From: Lithobates sylvaticus
Lineage: Eukaryota > Chordata > Amphibia > Anura > Ranidae
NCBI GenBank assembly: GCA_028564925.1
Contig: CM053026.1
Coordinates: 597,070,161-597,134,160, forward strand
Length of the DNA: 64,000 nucleotides
Direction of reading: 5' to 3'
The notes under the pieces were generated by a model. That model worked only from the letters and a program-made list of their open reading frames with translations. It ran no database searches and was not told the origin of the DNA. The stretch's first letter is position 1. Each line of letters begins with the position of its first letter. This document shows positions 33,135 to 43,904 of the stretch, in pieces. The position numbers and the translations under genes were made by a program.

Positions 33135-33703
33135 ATCAACATGAACATTGAGGAGGTATAGGATAGTCACTCAGCATAACAGATAACCGATAACTCGTCG
33201 CAGTATTCTCGAGTTTCATTTGCTGGGGGCTCAAGGCAGGTAGGGTTCATAGTCTGGGCAACAAGTTTGAAAAGTTCACGTGGGCAGTTTAAGGCTTTTG
33301 AGAGGGTGTTTGAGAAATTTTTTTTTTTTTTTGCTTTGAAAATTGCTTTGTAATATTTCTTGGTGAGTATTTTGTAGTTTGTGTGATTTTCCTTTGTAGA
33401 ATTTCTGTACCAGGCTCTTTCAACTCTTCTGTGTTCCCGTTTCAGTAGAGTAAGAGTGCCATTAAACCATCCAGAATTTTTCCTGTGGATGGGCGATTTC
33501 AAAATCGATAGCGTGGTGGTCTGTCCATGGTAACGGTATGTTGTCTAGTATGTTGATGTCCATATTTTGTTTGAAGATGAGGTCCAGAATGTGTCCTGAC
33601 CCATGTGGGGGAGCATTTATTAGTTGTTGAAGCCCTAGTTCCTCCAGTTGGTTAATGCAGGCGGTGGCGATGGGGTCTTTGGTGGAGTTTGCCCAAAGGT
33701 TGA
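33135..33703 (-). mobile_element. L2/CR1-like LINE fragment cut by the large hAT element
   Basis: The minus-strand translation gives FNLWANSTKDPIATACINQLEELGLQQLI and GSGHILDLIF from the end of the apurinic-type endonuclease, then WTDHHAIDFEI, then the linker WFNGTLTLLKREHRRVERAWYRN. The G-D of the GDFN endonuclease motif lies exactly where the hAT sequence starts, so the hAT landed in an existing LINE. One frame change near 33490 is evident. Confidence 0.8.
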
Positions 33704-33882
33704 ACCCGAACTGTAAAGTTCGGGTCCGTACCGGACTTTTGGGTGTCCGGGTCCCGTACCCGAACCCGAACTATTGGCTGTATGTTCGGGTTCGGCTTCA
33801 GTGTTTGGTGATGTATTGGCGCCTTTTACAAGCTGCAGGGCAGCCAATCGACGCTAGTTTCACTAGTGTGCCCTTAGAAGCC

Positions 33883-33952
33883 ATCACAGCCATGCCTACT
33901 AATGGCATGGCTGTGATTGGCAGTGCAGCATGTGACCCAGCCTCTATATATA
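33883..33952 (+). promoter_or_regulatory. hAT promoter: hairpin with CCAAT plus TATA box
   Basis: ATCACAGCCATGCC and its complement (33883-33917) with a 7-base loop run directly into an inverted CCAAT (ATTGG), and a TATATATA box follows at 33945-33952. It is conserved with the reversed fragment at 5126-5196. The transcript would start near 33975 and run through the tandem array. Confidence 0.6.
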
Positions 33953-34261
33953 GTACAGACACACAGCACACAGCGTCACTCTGCTATAGACAGGTTCCTG
34001 TGCTGCTAAGAGAGGAATTTAAGAGTTAGTCTGATAAAGTCAGTCAGTCCACATTCCTTAAATTTTCTTCAAATTAGTTATATCAGTGAGCGATCTACAT
34101 AGCTAGATTAGAGTAGAAAGTGTGTTTATTAAGAAAGAAAGAGGCAGAGAGAATTATTCAAGAGATTCCTAAATCAATTGTACCCTGGCTGGGGTGCAGT
34201 GCACAGTCTTTTAACAGTGCCATGAGGCCAGTGCCAGACAAAATATAAGTTTTACCTGCAA

Positions 34262-37200
34262 GCTCAGTGCAGCATCACTGCACTGCATATTTTAATAAGA
34301 GATAGACCATACTCTGCGTGTATTCTGCTATTGGAAAAACATTGCAAAAAAATGTAATTTTGCTGTGTTTTTTTTTTTTCCCAATAGCATTTTCTGCATG
34401 TTCATACAAGCTTTAGACACTGTATGTGTATTCTGCTATTGACAAAAAATAAAATATTTCAGTGCTTTGTGCAGGAGTGGGACATACAATCGATCGATAT
34501 TTCTTCTATTGTATTGTCCCAAAAAAAAAATTTTAGTGACATTTTTTTTCCCAATAGCATTTTCTGCATGTTCATACACACTTTAGACACTGTACGTGTA
34601 TTCTGCTATTGACAAAAAATAAAATATTTCAGTGCTTTGTGCAGGAGTGTGGCATACAATCGATCGATATTTCTTCTATTGTATATTGTTCCAAAAAAAA
34701 ATTGTAGTGACATTATTTTTTCCCAATAGCATTTTCTGCATGTTCATACACGCTTTAGACACTGTACGTGTATTCTGCTATTGACAAAAAATAAAATATT
34801 TCAGTGCTTTGTGCAGGAGTGTGACATACAATCGATCGATATTTCTTCTATTGTATATTGTCCCAAAAAAAAATTGTAGTGACATTTTTTTTCCCAATAG
34901 CATTTTCTGCATGTTCATACACGCTTTAGACACTGTACGTGTATTCTGCTATTGAAAAAAAATAAAATATTTCAGTGCTTTGTGCAGGAGTGTGGCATAC
35001 AATCGATCGATATTTCTTCTATTGTATATTGTCCCAAAAAAAAAATTGTAGTGACATTTTTTTTCCCAATAGCATTTTCTGCATGTTCATACACGCTTTA
35101 GACACTGTACGTGTATTCTGCTATTGACAAAAAATAAAATATTTCAGTGCTTTGTGCAGGAGTGGGACATACAATCGATCGATATTTCTTCTATTGTATA
35201 TTGTCCCCAAAAAAACTGTAGTGACATTTTTTTTCCCAATAGCATTTTCTGCATGTTCATACACGCTTTAGACACTGTACGTGTATTCTGCTAATGACAA
35301 AAAATAAAATATTTCAGTGCTTTGTGCAGGAGTGGGACATACAATCGATCGATATTTCTTCTATTGTATATTGTCCCAAAAAAAAATTGTAGTGACATTT
35401 TTTTTTCCCAATAGCATTTTTTGCGTGTTCATACACGCTTTAGACACTGTACGTGTATTCTGCTATTGACAAAAAATAAAATATTTCAGTGGTTTGTGCA
35501 GGAGTGTGGCATACAATCGATCGATATTTCTTCTATTGTATATTGTCCCAAAAAAAAATTGTAGTGACATTTTTTTTTCCCAATAGCATTTTTTGCATGT
35601 TCATACACGCTTTAGACACTGTACGTGTATTCTGCTATTGACAAAAAATAAAATATTTCAGTGCTTTGTGCAGGAGTGGGACATACAATCGATCGATATT
35701 TCTTCTATTTTATATTGTCCCAAAAAAACATTTTTGTGACATTTTTTTTCCCAATAGCATTTTCTGCATGTTCATACACGCTTTAGACACTGTACGTGTA
35801 TTCTGCTATTGATAAAAAAAATTAATATTTCAGTGGTTTGTGCAGGAGTGTGGCATACAATCGATCGATATTTCTTCTCTTGTATATTGTCCCAAAAAGA
35901 AATTGTAGTGACATTTTTTTTTCCCAATAGCATTTTCTGCATGTTCATACACGCTTTAGACACTGTACGTGTATTCTGCTATTGACAAAAAATAAAATAT
36001 TTCAGTGCTTTGTGCAGGAGTGTGGCATACAATCGATCGATATTTCTTCTATTGTATTGTCCCAAAAAAAAAAATTTAGTGACATTTTTTTTCCCAATAG
36101 CATTTTCTGCATGTTCATACACGCTTTAGACACTGTACGTGTATTCTGCTATTGACAAAAAATAAAATATTTCAGTGGTTTGTGCAGGAGTGTGGCATAC
36201 AATCGATCGATATTTCTTCTATTGTATTGTTCCAAAAAAAAATTGTAGTGACATTTTTTTTCCCAATAGCATTTTCTGCATGTTCATACACGCTTTAGAC
36301 ACTGTACGTGTATTCTGCTATTGACAAAAAATAAAATATTTCAGTGCTTTGTGCAGGAGTGTGGCATACAATCGATCAATATTTCTTCTATTGTATATTG
36401 TCCCAAAAAAAAATTGTAGTGACATTTTTTTTCCCAATAGCATTTTCTGCATGTTCATACACGCTTTAGACACTGTACGTGTATTCTGCTATTGAAAAAA
36501 AATAAAATATTTCAGTGGTTTGTGCAGGAGTGTGACATACAATCGATCGATATTTCTTCTATTGTATATTGTCCCAAAAAAAAATTTTTGTGAAATTTTT
36601 TTTCCCAATAGCATTTTCTGCATGTTCATACACGCTTTAGACACTGTACGTGTATTCTGCTATTGACAAAAAATTTAATATTTCAGTGGTTTGTGCAGGA
36701 GTGTGACATACAATCGATCGATATTTCTTCTATTGTATATTGTCCCAAAAAAAAAATTGTAGTGACATTTTTTTTCCCAATAGCATTTTCTGCATGTTCA
36801 TACACGCTTTAGACACTGTAAGTGTATTCTGCTATTGACAAAAAATAAAATATTTCAGTGGTTTGTGCAGGAGTGTGGCATACAATCGATCGATATTTCT
36901 TCTATTGTATATTGTCCCAAAAAAAACATTGTTGTGACATTTTTTTCCCAATAGCATTTTCTGCATGTTCATACACGCTTTAGACACTGTACGTGTATTC
37001 TGCTATTGACAAAAAATAAAATATTTCAGTGCTTTGTGCAGGAGTGTGGCATACAATCGATCAATGCATCGGTCACTGCACTGCATATTTTAGTAAGAGA
37101 TAGACCATACTCTGTGTGTATTCTGCTATTGGAAAAACATTGCAAAAAAATTTAATTTTGTGTGTTTTTTTTTCCCAGTAGCATTTTCTGCATGTTCATA

Positions 37201-38340
37201 CAAGCTTTAGACACTGTATGTGTATTCTGCTATTGACAAAAAATAAAATATTTCAGTGGTTTGTGCAGGAGTGTGGCATACAATCGATCGATAAAAAAAA
37301 AAAAAAAAAAAAATATTTCAGTGGTTTGTGCAGGAGTGTGACATACAATCGATCGATATTTCTTCTATTGTATTGTCCCAAAAAAAAAATTGTAGTGACA
37401 TTTTTTTCCCAATAGCATTTTCTGCATGTTCATACATGCTTTAGACACTGTACGTGTATTCTGCTATTGACAAAAAAAAATATTTCAGTGGTTTGTGCAG
37501 GAGTGTGGCATACAATCGATCGATATTTCTTCTATTGTATATTGTCCCAAAAAAAAAATTGTAGTGACATTTTTTTCCCAATAGCATTTTCTGCATGTTC
37601 ATACACGCTTTAGACACTGTACGTGTATTCTGCTATTGACAAGAAATTAAATATTTCAGTGGTTTGTGCAGGAGTGTGGTATACAATCGATCGATATTTT
37701 TTCTATTGTATATTGTCCCAAAAAAAAATTTTAGTGACATTTTTTTTCCCAATAGCATTTTCTGCATGTTCATACACGCTTTAGACACTGTACGTGTATT
37801 CTGCTATTGACAAAAAATAAAATATTTCAGTGGTTTGTGCAGGAGTGTGGCATACAATCGATCAATATTTCTTCTATTGTATATTGTCCTAAAAAAAATT
37901 GTAGTGCCATTTTTTTTCCCAATAGCATTTTCTGCATGTTCATACACGCTTTAGACACTGTACGTGTATTCTGCTATTGACAAAAAATAAAATATTTCAG
38001 TGCTTTGTGCAGGAGTGTGGCATACAATCGATCGATATTTCTTCTATTGTATTGTCCCAAAAAAAATTTTAGTGACATTTTTTTTCCCAATAGCATTTTC
38101 TGCATGTTCATACACGCTTTAGACACTGTACGTGTATTCTGCTATTGACAAAAATTAAAATATTTCAGTGGTTTGTGCAGGAGTGTGGCATACAATCGAT
38201 CAATATTTCTTCTATTGGATATTGTCCCAAAAAAAATTGTAGTGCCATTTTTTTTCCCAATAGCATTTTCTGCAGTTTAGCAGTTTTTGAGATACACGCT
38301 TTAGACACTGTACGTGTATTCTGCTATTGCAAAAACACCC
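34262..38340 (+). repeat. 171-172-bp tandem array, 23 units, in the hAT leader
   Basis: Each unit contains in order: CCCAATAGCATTTTCTGCATG, TTTAGACACTGTACGTG, TATTCTGCTATTGAC, TATTTCAGTG, TTTGTGCAGGAG, ATACAATCGATCGATATTTC, TATTGTCCC and an A-tract. I count 23 occurrences of ATACAATCGATC. Spacing of the first units is 171-172 bp. Units differ by a few bases and by A/T tract length. At 37063 the leader start (GCATCGGTCACTGCACTGCATATTTTA-like) reappears, so the array has two blocks. Near 37283 one unit is shortened and replaced by a 21-base A-tract. No spacers are present. Confidence 0.97.
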
Positions 38341-38370
38341 ATTTAGGGCGAGATCATACATTTTGAAAAT

Positions 38371-41300
38371 ATGAGGAGATCATCAAAAAGGGGACGTGGC
38401 CCGGGTCGTGGTGCTGCTGGTGGCGCTCCTGTTTTAGGGAGAGAACGTGGTCGATCTGTGCCAGCTACACGCACTAGTGAAACACCTTCCTCAGGTGCGA
38501 GTAGGCGACAGAGCCTGCAGCGGTATTTCGGCGCGCCTAATGAGGCTGTACGAATGTTGAGGCCAGGACAAGTACAGGCGATAGTAGATTGGGTTGCTGA
38601 CAGTGCCTCCGGTTCCTTCACATTGTCTTCCACCCAGTCTCCTGATGAAAGTTCAGAGTTGGCACCTGCAGCCGATGTCCATCAGTCTTTCACCTCACCC
38701 CCTTGCAAATCAGCCAATCAGTCTGAGCCCCAAATCATGCAGCAGTCTCTTCTGCTTTTTGATGACTCTGTTAGCAGGGTTTCCCAGGGCCATCCACCTA
38801 GCCCTGCCCCAGAAGTGGAAGAGATTGTGTGCACCAATGCCCAACCACTTATGTTTCATGATAAGTACATGGGAGGACCATCGCAGCACGTCTCGGATAA
38901 TGACGAAACACAGGTGCCAACTGCTGCTGCTTTTGCCATTGTGCAGACCGACAAGGAGGGCAGGGGTGAAGACTGGGTGGAAGATGATGTGGAGGACGAT
39001 GAGGTCCTTGACCCCACATGGAATCAACGTCATGCAGGTGACCAGTGTAGTTCAGAGGAAGAGGCGGTGGTCGCACAGAGTCACCAGCACAGCAGAAGAG
39101 GGAGCAGGGTGCAAAAGCGGAGCGTCCGTCCCCTAGACAGTACGTCTGCTACTGCCCAACGCAGCAAGGGCCCGAGCACACCAAAGCCAGGTCCAAGGAG
39201 TTCCCTAGCATGGCAGTTCTTCAGACAATGTGCTGATGACAAGACACGAGTGGTTTGCACGCTGTGCAATCAGAGCTTGAAGCGAGGCATAAACGTTCTC
39301 AACCTGAGCACAACCTGCATGACCAGGCATCTAAGTGCAAAGCACGAGATGCAGTGGAGTAGACACCTCAAAAACCAAGAAAGGTCTCTGGCTCCTCCTG
39401 CTTCCTCTTCTGCTGCAGTCTCGGCCTCTTCATCCACCTCTGTAGTGACAGTGACACCTGCCAACCCGCAAACAGAGGATCTGCCAGCAACACTACCACC
39501 TGGGTCACCAACCATCTCCACAATGTCCCATGGAAGCGTTCAGCTCTCTATTTCACAAACACTGGAGCGGAAGAGGAAGTACCCCCCTAGCTACCCGCGA
39601 TCCCTGGCCCTGAATGCCAGCATTTCAAAATTCCTCGCCTTTGAAATGCTGTCATTCCGTCTGGTGGAGACGCAGAGTTTTAAAAGGCTGATGTCATTGG
39701 CTGTCCCACAGTACGTCGTGTCCAGCCGCCACTACTTTTCCAGACGAGCTATCCCTTCCCTGCACAACCAAGTGGGGGACAAAATCAGGTGTTCACTGCG
39801 CAACGCCATCTGTGGCAAGGTCCACCTAACTACGGATGCGTGGACCAGTAAGCACAGTCAGTGACGTTATATCTCCCTAACAGCACACTGGGTAAATGTA
39901 GTGGCGGCTGGGCCTGAGGCGGATAGCAGTTTGGCGCATGTCCTTCCACCACCGAGGAATGCAGGGCACTTCAGTTTGCCTCCTGTTGCTAACTCCTCCT
40001 ACTCCGCCTCCTCATCCTCTACCGCCTCCTCATCCGGTCAGCGTAACACCTTCACCACCAACTTCAGCACAGCCAGGGCTAAACGACAGCAGGCAGTTTT
40101 AAAACTTTCCTGTTTGGGGGAAAATCCCCACACCGCGCAGGAGTTGTGGAGGGACATGGAACAACAGACTGATGAGTGGTTGGTGGCAGTGAGCCTCAAG
40201 CCCGGCCTGGTGGTGTGCGATAATGGGCGAAATCTCGTAGCAGCTCTGGGCCTAGGCGGTTTGACGCACATCCCTTGCCTGGCGCATGTGCTGAACTTGG
40301 TGGTCCAGAGGTTCCTTAAGAATTACCCCGATATGCCAGAGCTGCTGCAGAAAGTGCGGGCTTTCAACGTTCTCACCCTGCTGCTGCTCGCCTGTCAGCG
40401 CTGCAGCGTAACTTCGGCCTTCCCGCTCACCGTCTCATATGTGGCGTGCCCACAAGGTGGAACTCCACCTTGCACATGCTTGCCAGACTGTGCGAGCAGC
40501 AGCAGGCGATAGTGGAGTTTCAGCTGCAGCACGCAAGCGTGAGTCGCTCTGCGGAACAGCACCACTTCACCGCTAATAACTGGGCCTCCATGCGAGACCT
40601 GTGTGCCTTGTTGTGCTGTTTCGAGTACTCCACCAACATGGCCAGTGCCGATGACGCTGTTCTCAGTGTTACTATCCCTGTTCTATGCCTCCTTGAAAAA
40701 ACACAGGAAGAGGAGGAGGAGGAGGAAGAGGGTTCATTTCCAAGGCTTTCAGGGCAGTCATTTACAAGTGGCTACGAGGGTGGGCTCCTGCACCAACAAG
40801 CGCCAGGTACGCAATTGTCCGGCAGCAAGGGCACAGTTCTGGAGGATGACGAGGTGGAGGATGAGGAGGAGATGGAGGAGGAGGAACCATGTTCACAGCA
40901 GGGTGGCACCCAGACCAGCTGGTACGGCGGGGGTACGGTGGAAGCACAAGGCGAAGGCAGAGGAGGAGGAAGAGGTCGCCAACGCAGCCGGGGCACCGCC
41001 AGCACCTCGGAAGGCAGGGTTAGCATGGCCGAAATGTGGAAAAGCTTTGTCAGCACGCCACAACAACCAGCACCACCAGCTGAGATGGAACGTCTTAGCA
41101 GGAGGCAGCATTTCACCAACATGGTGGAGCAGTATGTGTGCACACGCCTACACGTACTGAATGACGGGTCTGCCCCCTTTAACTTCTGGGTCTCCAAATT
41201 GGACACATGGCCTGAGCTTGCCCTTTACACCTAGGAGGTGCTGGCCTGCCCTGCAGCCAGTGTATTATCTGAACGTGTATTTAGCAGACAAGCGCAGCCG

Positions 41301-41391
41301 CCTGTCCAGAGCCAATGTGGACAAGCTCACGTTCATTAAAATGAACCAGGCATGGATCCCACAGGACTTGTCCGTACCTTGTGCAGAATAG
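38371..41391 (+). pseudogene. BED-finger hAT transposase
   Basis: The ATG at 38371 opens a 497-codon frame. Residues 1-140 carry a basic start and the RMLRPGQVQAIVDWVADSA module shared with 4160-4740. Residues 190-215 are acidic. A BED zinc finger lies at about 278-332 with C296, C299, H320 and H325. LTTDAWTS then gives the first catalytic aspartate of the RNase-H-like core, just before an in-frame TGA at 39862-39864. The same frame resumes with LTAHWVN, VCDNGRNLVAA (second aspartate) and PCLAHVLNLVVQ. A one-base shift near 40390 leads to PTRWNSTLHML, then a long E/D-rich insertion (40690-40990). A TAG at 41232-41234 precedes CPAASVLSERVFS, the hAT dimerisation motif. Three disruptions mean no active product. 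In an intact relative this enzyme would cut at the element ends and join them to an 8-bp staggered target. Confidence 0.9.
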
Positions 41392-41939
41392 ACACGTATA
41401 CCGGTGTTCTGACAAAAACTGTCTGGCCATCGGCTAGTGTCCGGCCACTTACTGTGCAGGCGAAGTGCTTGCGCAGTACGGAGGACAAGGAGATTCACAA
41501 AATCTCCAAAGATGGATGTCACCTGGGCAGTGAGTGCAGGTTCAAGCCCCACCATCCAAGTGGACATACGGTAGCACATAGTAACAGGGCCCCTCACAGG
41601 CTTGCTTGGCTAGGCTTCAACCTCTGATGATGTGGCGTGACCTGTAGTCACCGCGCATCGTCTTCGCAGAGTTTTGAAATCCCTTTGTCCTACGTACTGA
41701 GCAAGCGCAGTACAGGGCGGACACTATGCGACGGGGGACAGAATTCGACACATCATTCACCACTAGCCTTACCCAGCCATTGTTGTATTTTTGAACCAGT
41801 GTTGGCTACCTCGTCCTCCTCCACCGCCGCTTCCACCTACACCGCCACATCCACCGCCGCTTCCACCTACACCGCCACATCCACCGCCACCTCAACCTCC
41901 TACTCCATATGGACCTCGTCCTCCTAGGTCAAGATTATA

Positions 41940-42118
41940 ATTTTTTCATTTTTTTAATTTCCAAGTATTTTATTTTCCCACTATCTTATCCATTAAATTG
42001 AATAATTTTTTCCAGAAAGTGCGTATTCTGGGGTATTCCCCCCATATGTGCGGCATTGTGCTGTTGAGTTTCTGAGGTTCTTAATGACTTCTTGTACCTC
42101 TTCTGCTGAGAAGGGGGC
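41940..42118 (-). mobile_element. Internally deleted L1 piece fused to the hAT tail
   Basis: On the minus strand LLEAPFSAEEVQEVIKNL, from the L1 linker before the reverse transcriptase, is joined directly to sequence from the far C-terminal zinc-knuckle region (CHIWW-type, here out of frame). About 2 kb of ORF2 is missing between them. The identical junction occurs at 21060-21200. Confidence 0.7.
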
Positions 42119-42545
42119 CTCCAGCAGTCCGGCGGGACTTCCCCACACACGCCCGGACTTCCGAGCGTGTGACTTGCCCACACACGCCCGGACTTCTCCG
42201 GTGGACAATCCGCTGGACAAAGTCCGCGGGACTTTTGAAAATGAACGGACTTGCCCACACACGGAGCAGTCCGTTCATTTAGAACGTAACTTCAGGCAAG
42301 TCCGTTCATTTCAAAAGTCCGGCGGACTAGCCTACTAACGTCGGGATTGTCCGCCGGACTGCCAGATTGTCCGCCGGACTGCCAAGTCCAGCGGACAATT
42401 TTAAAACAAAACTTAAAACCTAGTCCGCCGGACTTTTGGCGCCAAAAAGTCCGCCGACGCCCACACACGAGGGGATTGTCCGGTGGATTTGAGTCCAGCG
42501 GATAATCCCGCGGGATAGTCCCTTCGTGTGTACGCGCCATTAGTC
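42119..42545. mobile_element. Palindrome-rich MITE (GTCCGCCGGAC family)
   Basis: Built from repeated AGTCCGGCGGAC/GTCCGCCGGACT words in both orientations, ending TTCGTGTGTACGCGCCATTAG. The end resembles the GTGTGTAC-CATTA ends of the TTATGCC family, so the two may share a mobilising transposase. No coding capacity. Confidence 0.65.
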
Positions 42546-43010
42546 TGCGGAGGGACTCTGCTGAGTATTTGAAGTTGCACATGATTAGGTGAAAAAATTG
42601 ATGTTGATGGAATGATACGATGAAAGAAAACTGATGCAATGATGATGAGGTTGCTGAGGAGTTGACGGTCCTGCGAGAGGCGGCTGATGATGCTGATGGT
42701 CCTGCTGATTGTCTGATGGGTTCCGATGGTGGAGCTGGAGGAGAAACCCTGTTAACCTAAACCCTCCCTCCCGTTGATCCAGAGGAAGGCGAAAAACCCC
42801 TACCTGAGCTGGCCAATTGCTGTAGAAGAGGGAAAAATTCCTTCCTGACCCCCCGAGAGGCGGTCGGATGTCGGTCCCTGGATCAACTGCTAAATGGTGG
42901 TCCCTGCGTTACTTACCAGGATACTTACCTGACCGGGGATGGTCAGGGATGAAGATAGGGTGGATCAGAATGGTCGCTGGAGCTAGGCCTAAGCCGTGGT
43001 TATCCTGGCG
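42546..43010. repeat. Frog-type repeat block (CCAGAGGAAGGCGAAAAACCCC)
   Basis: CTGTTAACCTAAACCCTCCC, CCAGAGGAAGGCGAAAAACC and AAAAATTCCTTCCTGACCCC are phrases of a common frog repeat that usually accompanies the TTACATAGTTAG phrase. The first ~190 bases (GATGATGCTGATGG-rich) are unassigned. Confidence 0.5.
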
Positions 43011-43810
43011 TTTGGTAGCTCCCCGTGGTGCTACCGTGTAGTCCTGCAGTGGAGGGGATAGGAGAGGTGTTGTGGGGTAGATGAGGGCCTGCTGGGCCGC
43101 TGGGAGGTCAGAAGATTCTTTTTAGATGGTGGTGCAGTGTAATTTTGCTGTGAAGGATGATCTCGGGATGGCTGGTGAAGTGCTGTGTCCGTGTCTGTGT
43201 GTTCCAAGATGGTCGTCGGAATAGGCCCCGAACCGCGTCCTGTCCGGAATCTCTGCGGCTCCCGGAGCGGATGCTTTTTTGGTGGTGCTGCGGTGTAGTT
43301 TTGCTGTGAAGGATGGTGTCTGTATGTAGTTTTGCTGTGAAGGATGATTCAGTATGTGGTTTTGCTGTGAAGGATGGTTCCCGTATGTAGTTTTGCTATG
43401 AAATATGGTTGGGGGTGCTCTGGGGTTGATCAGGGCCTGTTGATCCGCTGGGGGGTAAGAGGAAGCTTTTATTAATGGTGCTGCTGGTGAATGCTGTAAT
43501 TAGTGCTTTGGCCGGGTCTGGGTGTACCAAGATGGCCGACTGGACTAGGCCCGAGCCGCGGCCTGTCCTGGATCTCGGCTGCTCAGGTCTGCAGATGCCT
43601 GTGTGGGTCCGGATAGGAGGGGAGTGGAGCAGGAGGGGGGTGTGCCGACCTGTCGACACGAATTGCGGAGCGTGTGTGGCGGTTTGGCCAGGACGGACTG
43701 GCGTCCGGATCACCTCGGTGGACGGCGCTTCGGAAAGCTGGGATCGCGCTGAGCTGAGATGGGGGGGACTTGTGAACTGTTCTACTCCCCCCCCCCTGTG
43801 CCCAGTACAA
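43011..43810. repeat. Tandem monomers resembling an L1 5' promoter
   Basis: Two ~0.33-kb related blocks (from about 43085 and 43430) each include GGCCTGYTG-CCGCTGGG, then CCAAGATGG (43205 and 43528), then GGCCCCGAACCGCG-like and CTGTCC-GGATCTC phrases. Between them are four ~33-bp units of GTAGTTTTGCTGTGAAGGAT (43140-43405). CAAGATGGCC is a YY1-type site found in mammalian L1 promoters. The link to a specific LINE here is inference. Confidence 0.45.
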
Positions 43811-43904
43811 GCTGCTAGGGGGGTCCAGGGATGTTCCTGGCTGGCTAGCCGGCTGGATTGGCCGGGTGGCTGGAGCTGCTGGTTCCTCTGTCCACTTGCT
43901 ACAG

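Larger units (their letters stand above)
33702..41970 (+). mobile_element. Large hAT element with satellite-expanded leader
   Basis: The 5' end is built from GTTCGGGT/ACCCGAAC palindromes (33705-33800), followed by a hairpin-TATA promoter, a leader, a ~4-kb tandem array, a BED-finger transposase frame and a 3' region with CCACCGCCGCTTCCACCTACA units (41820-41900). A separate TGTC/GACA-bordered insert lies in the 3' region (about 41425-41745). The 8-bp duplication was not confirmed because the right terminus is uncertain. The length, about 8.3 kb, is large for hAT, mainly because of the array. Confidence 0.8.

Noticed and set aside
34262-38340. Tandem array as a CRISPR locus or as alpha satellite
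   Set aside because: Units are directly adjacent with no unique spacers, far longer than CRISPR repeats, in a vertebrate-type transposon leader. The 171-172 bp length recalls alpha satellite but I see no sequence similarity to it.
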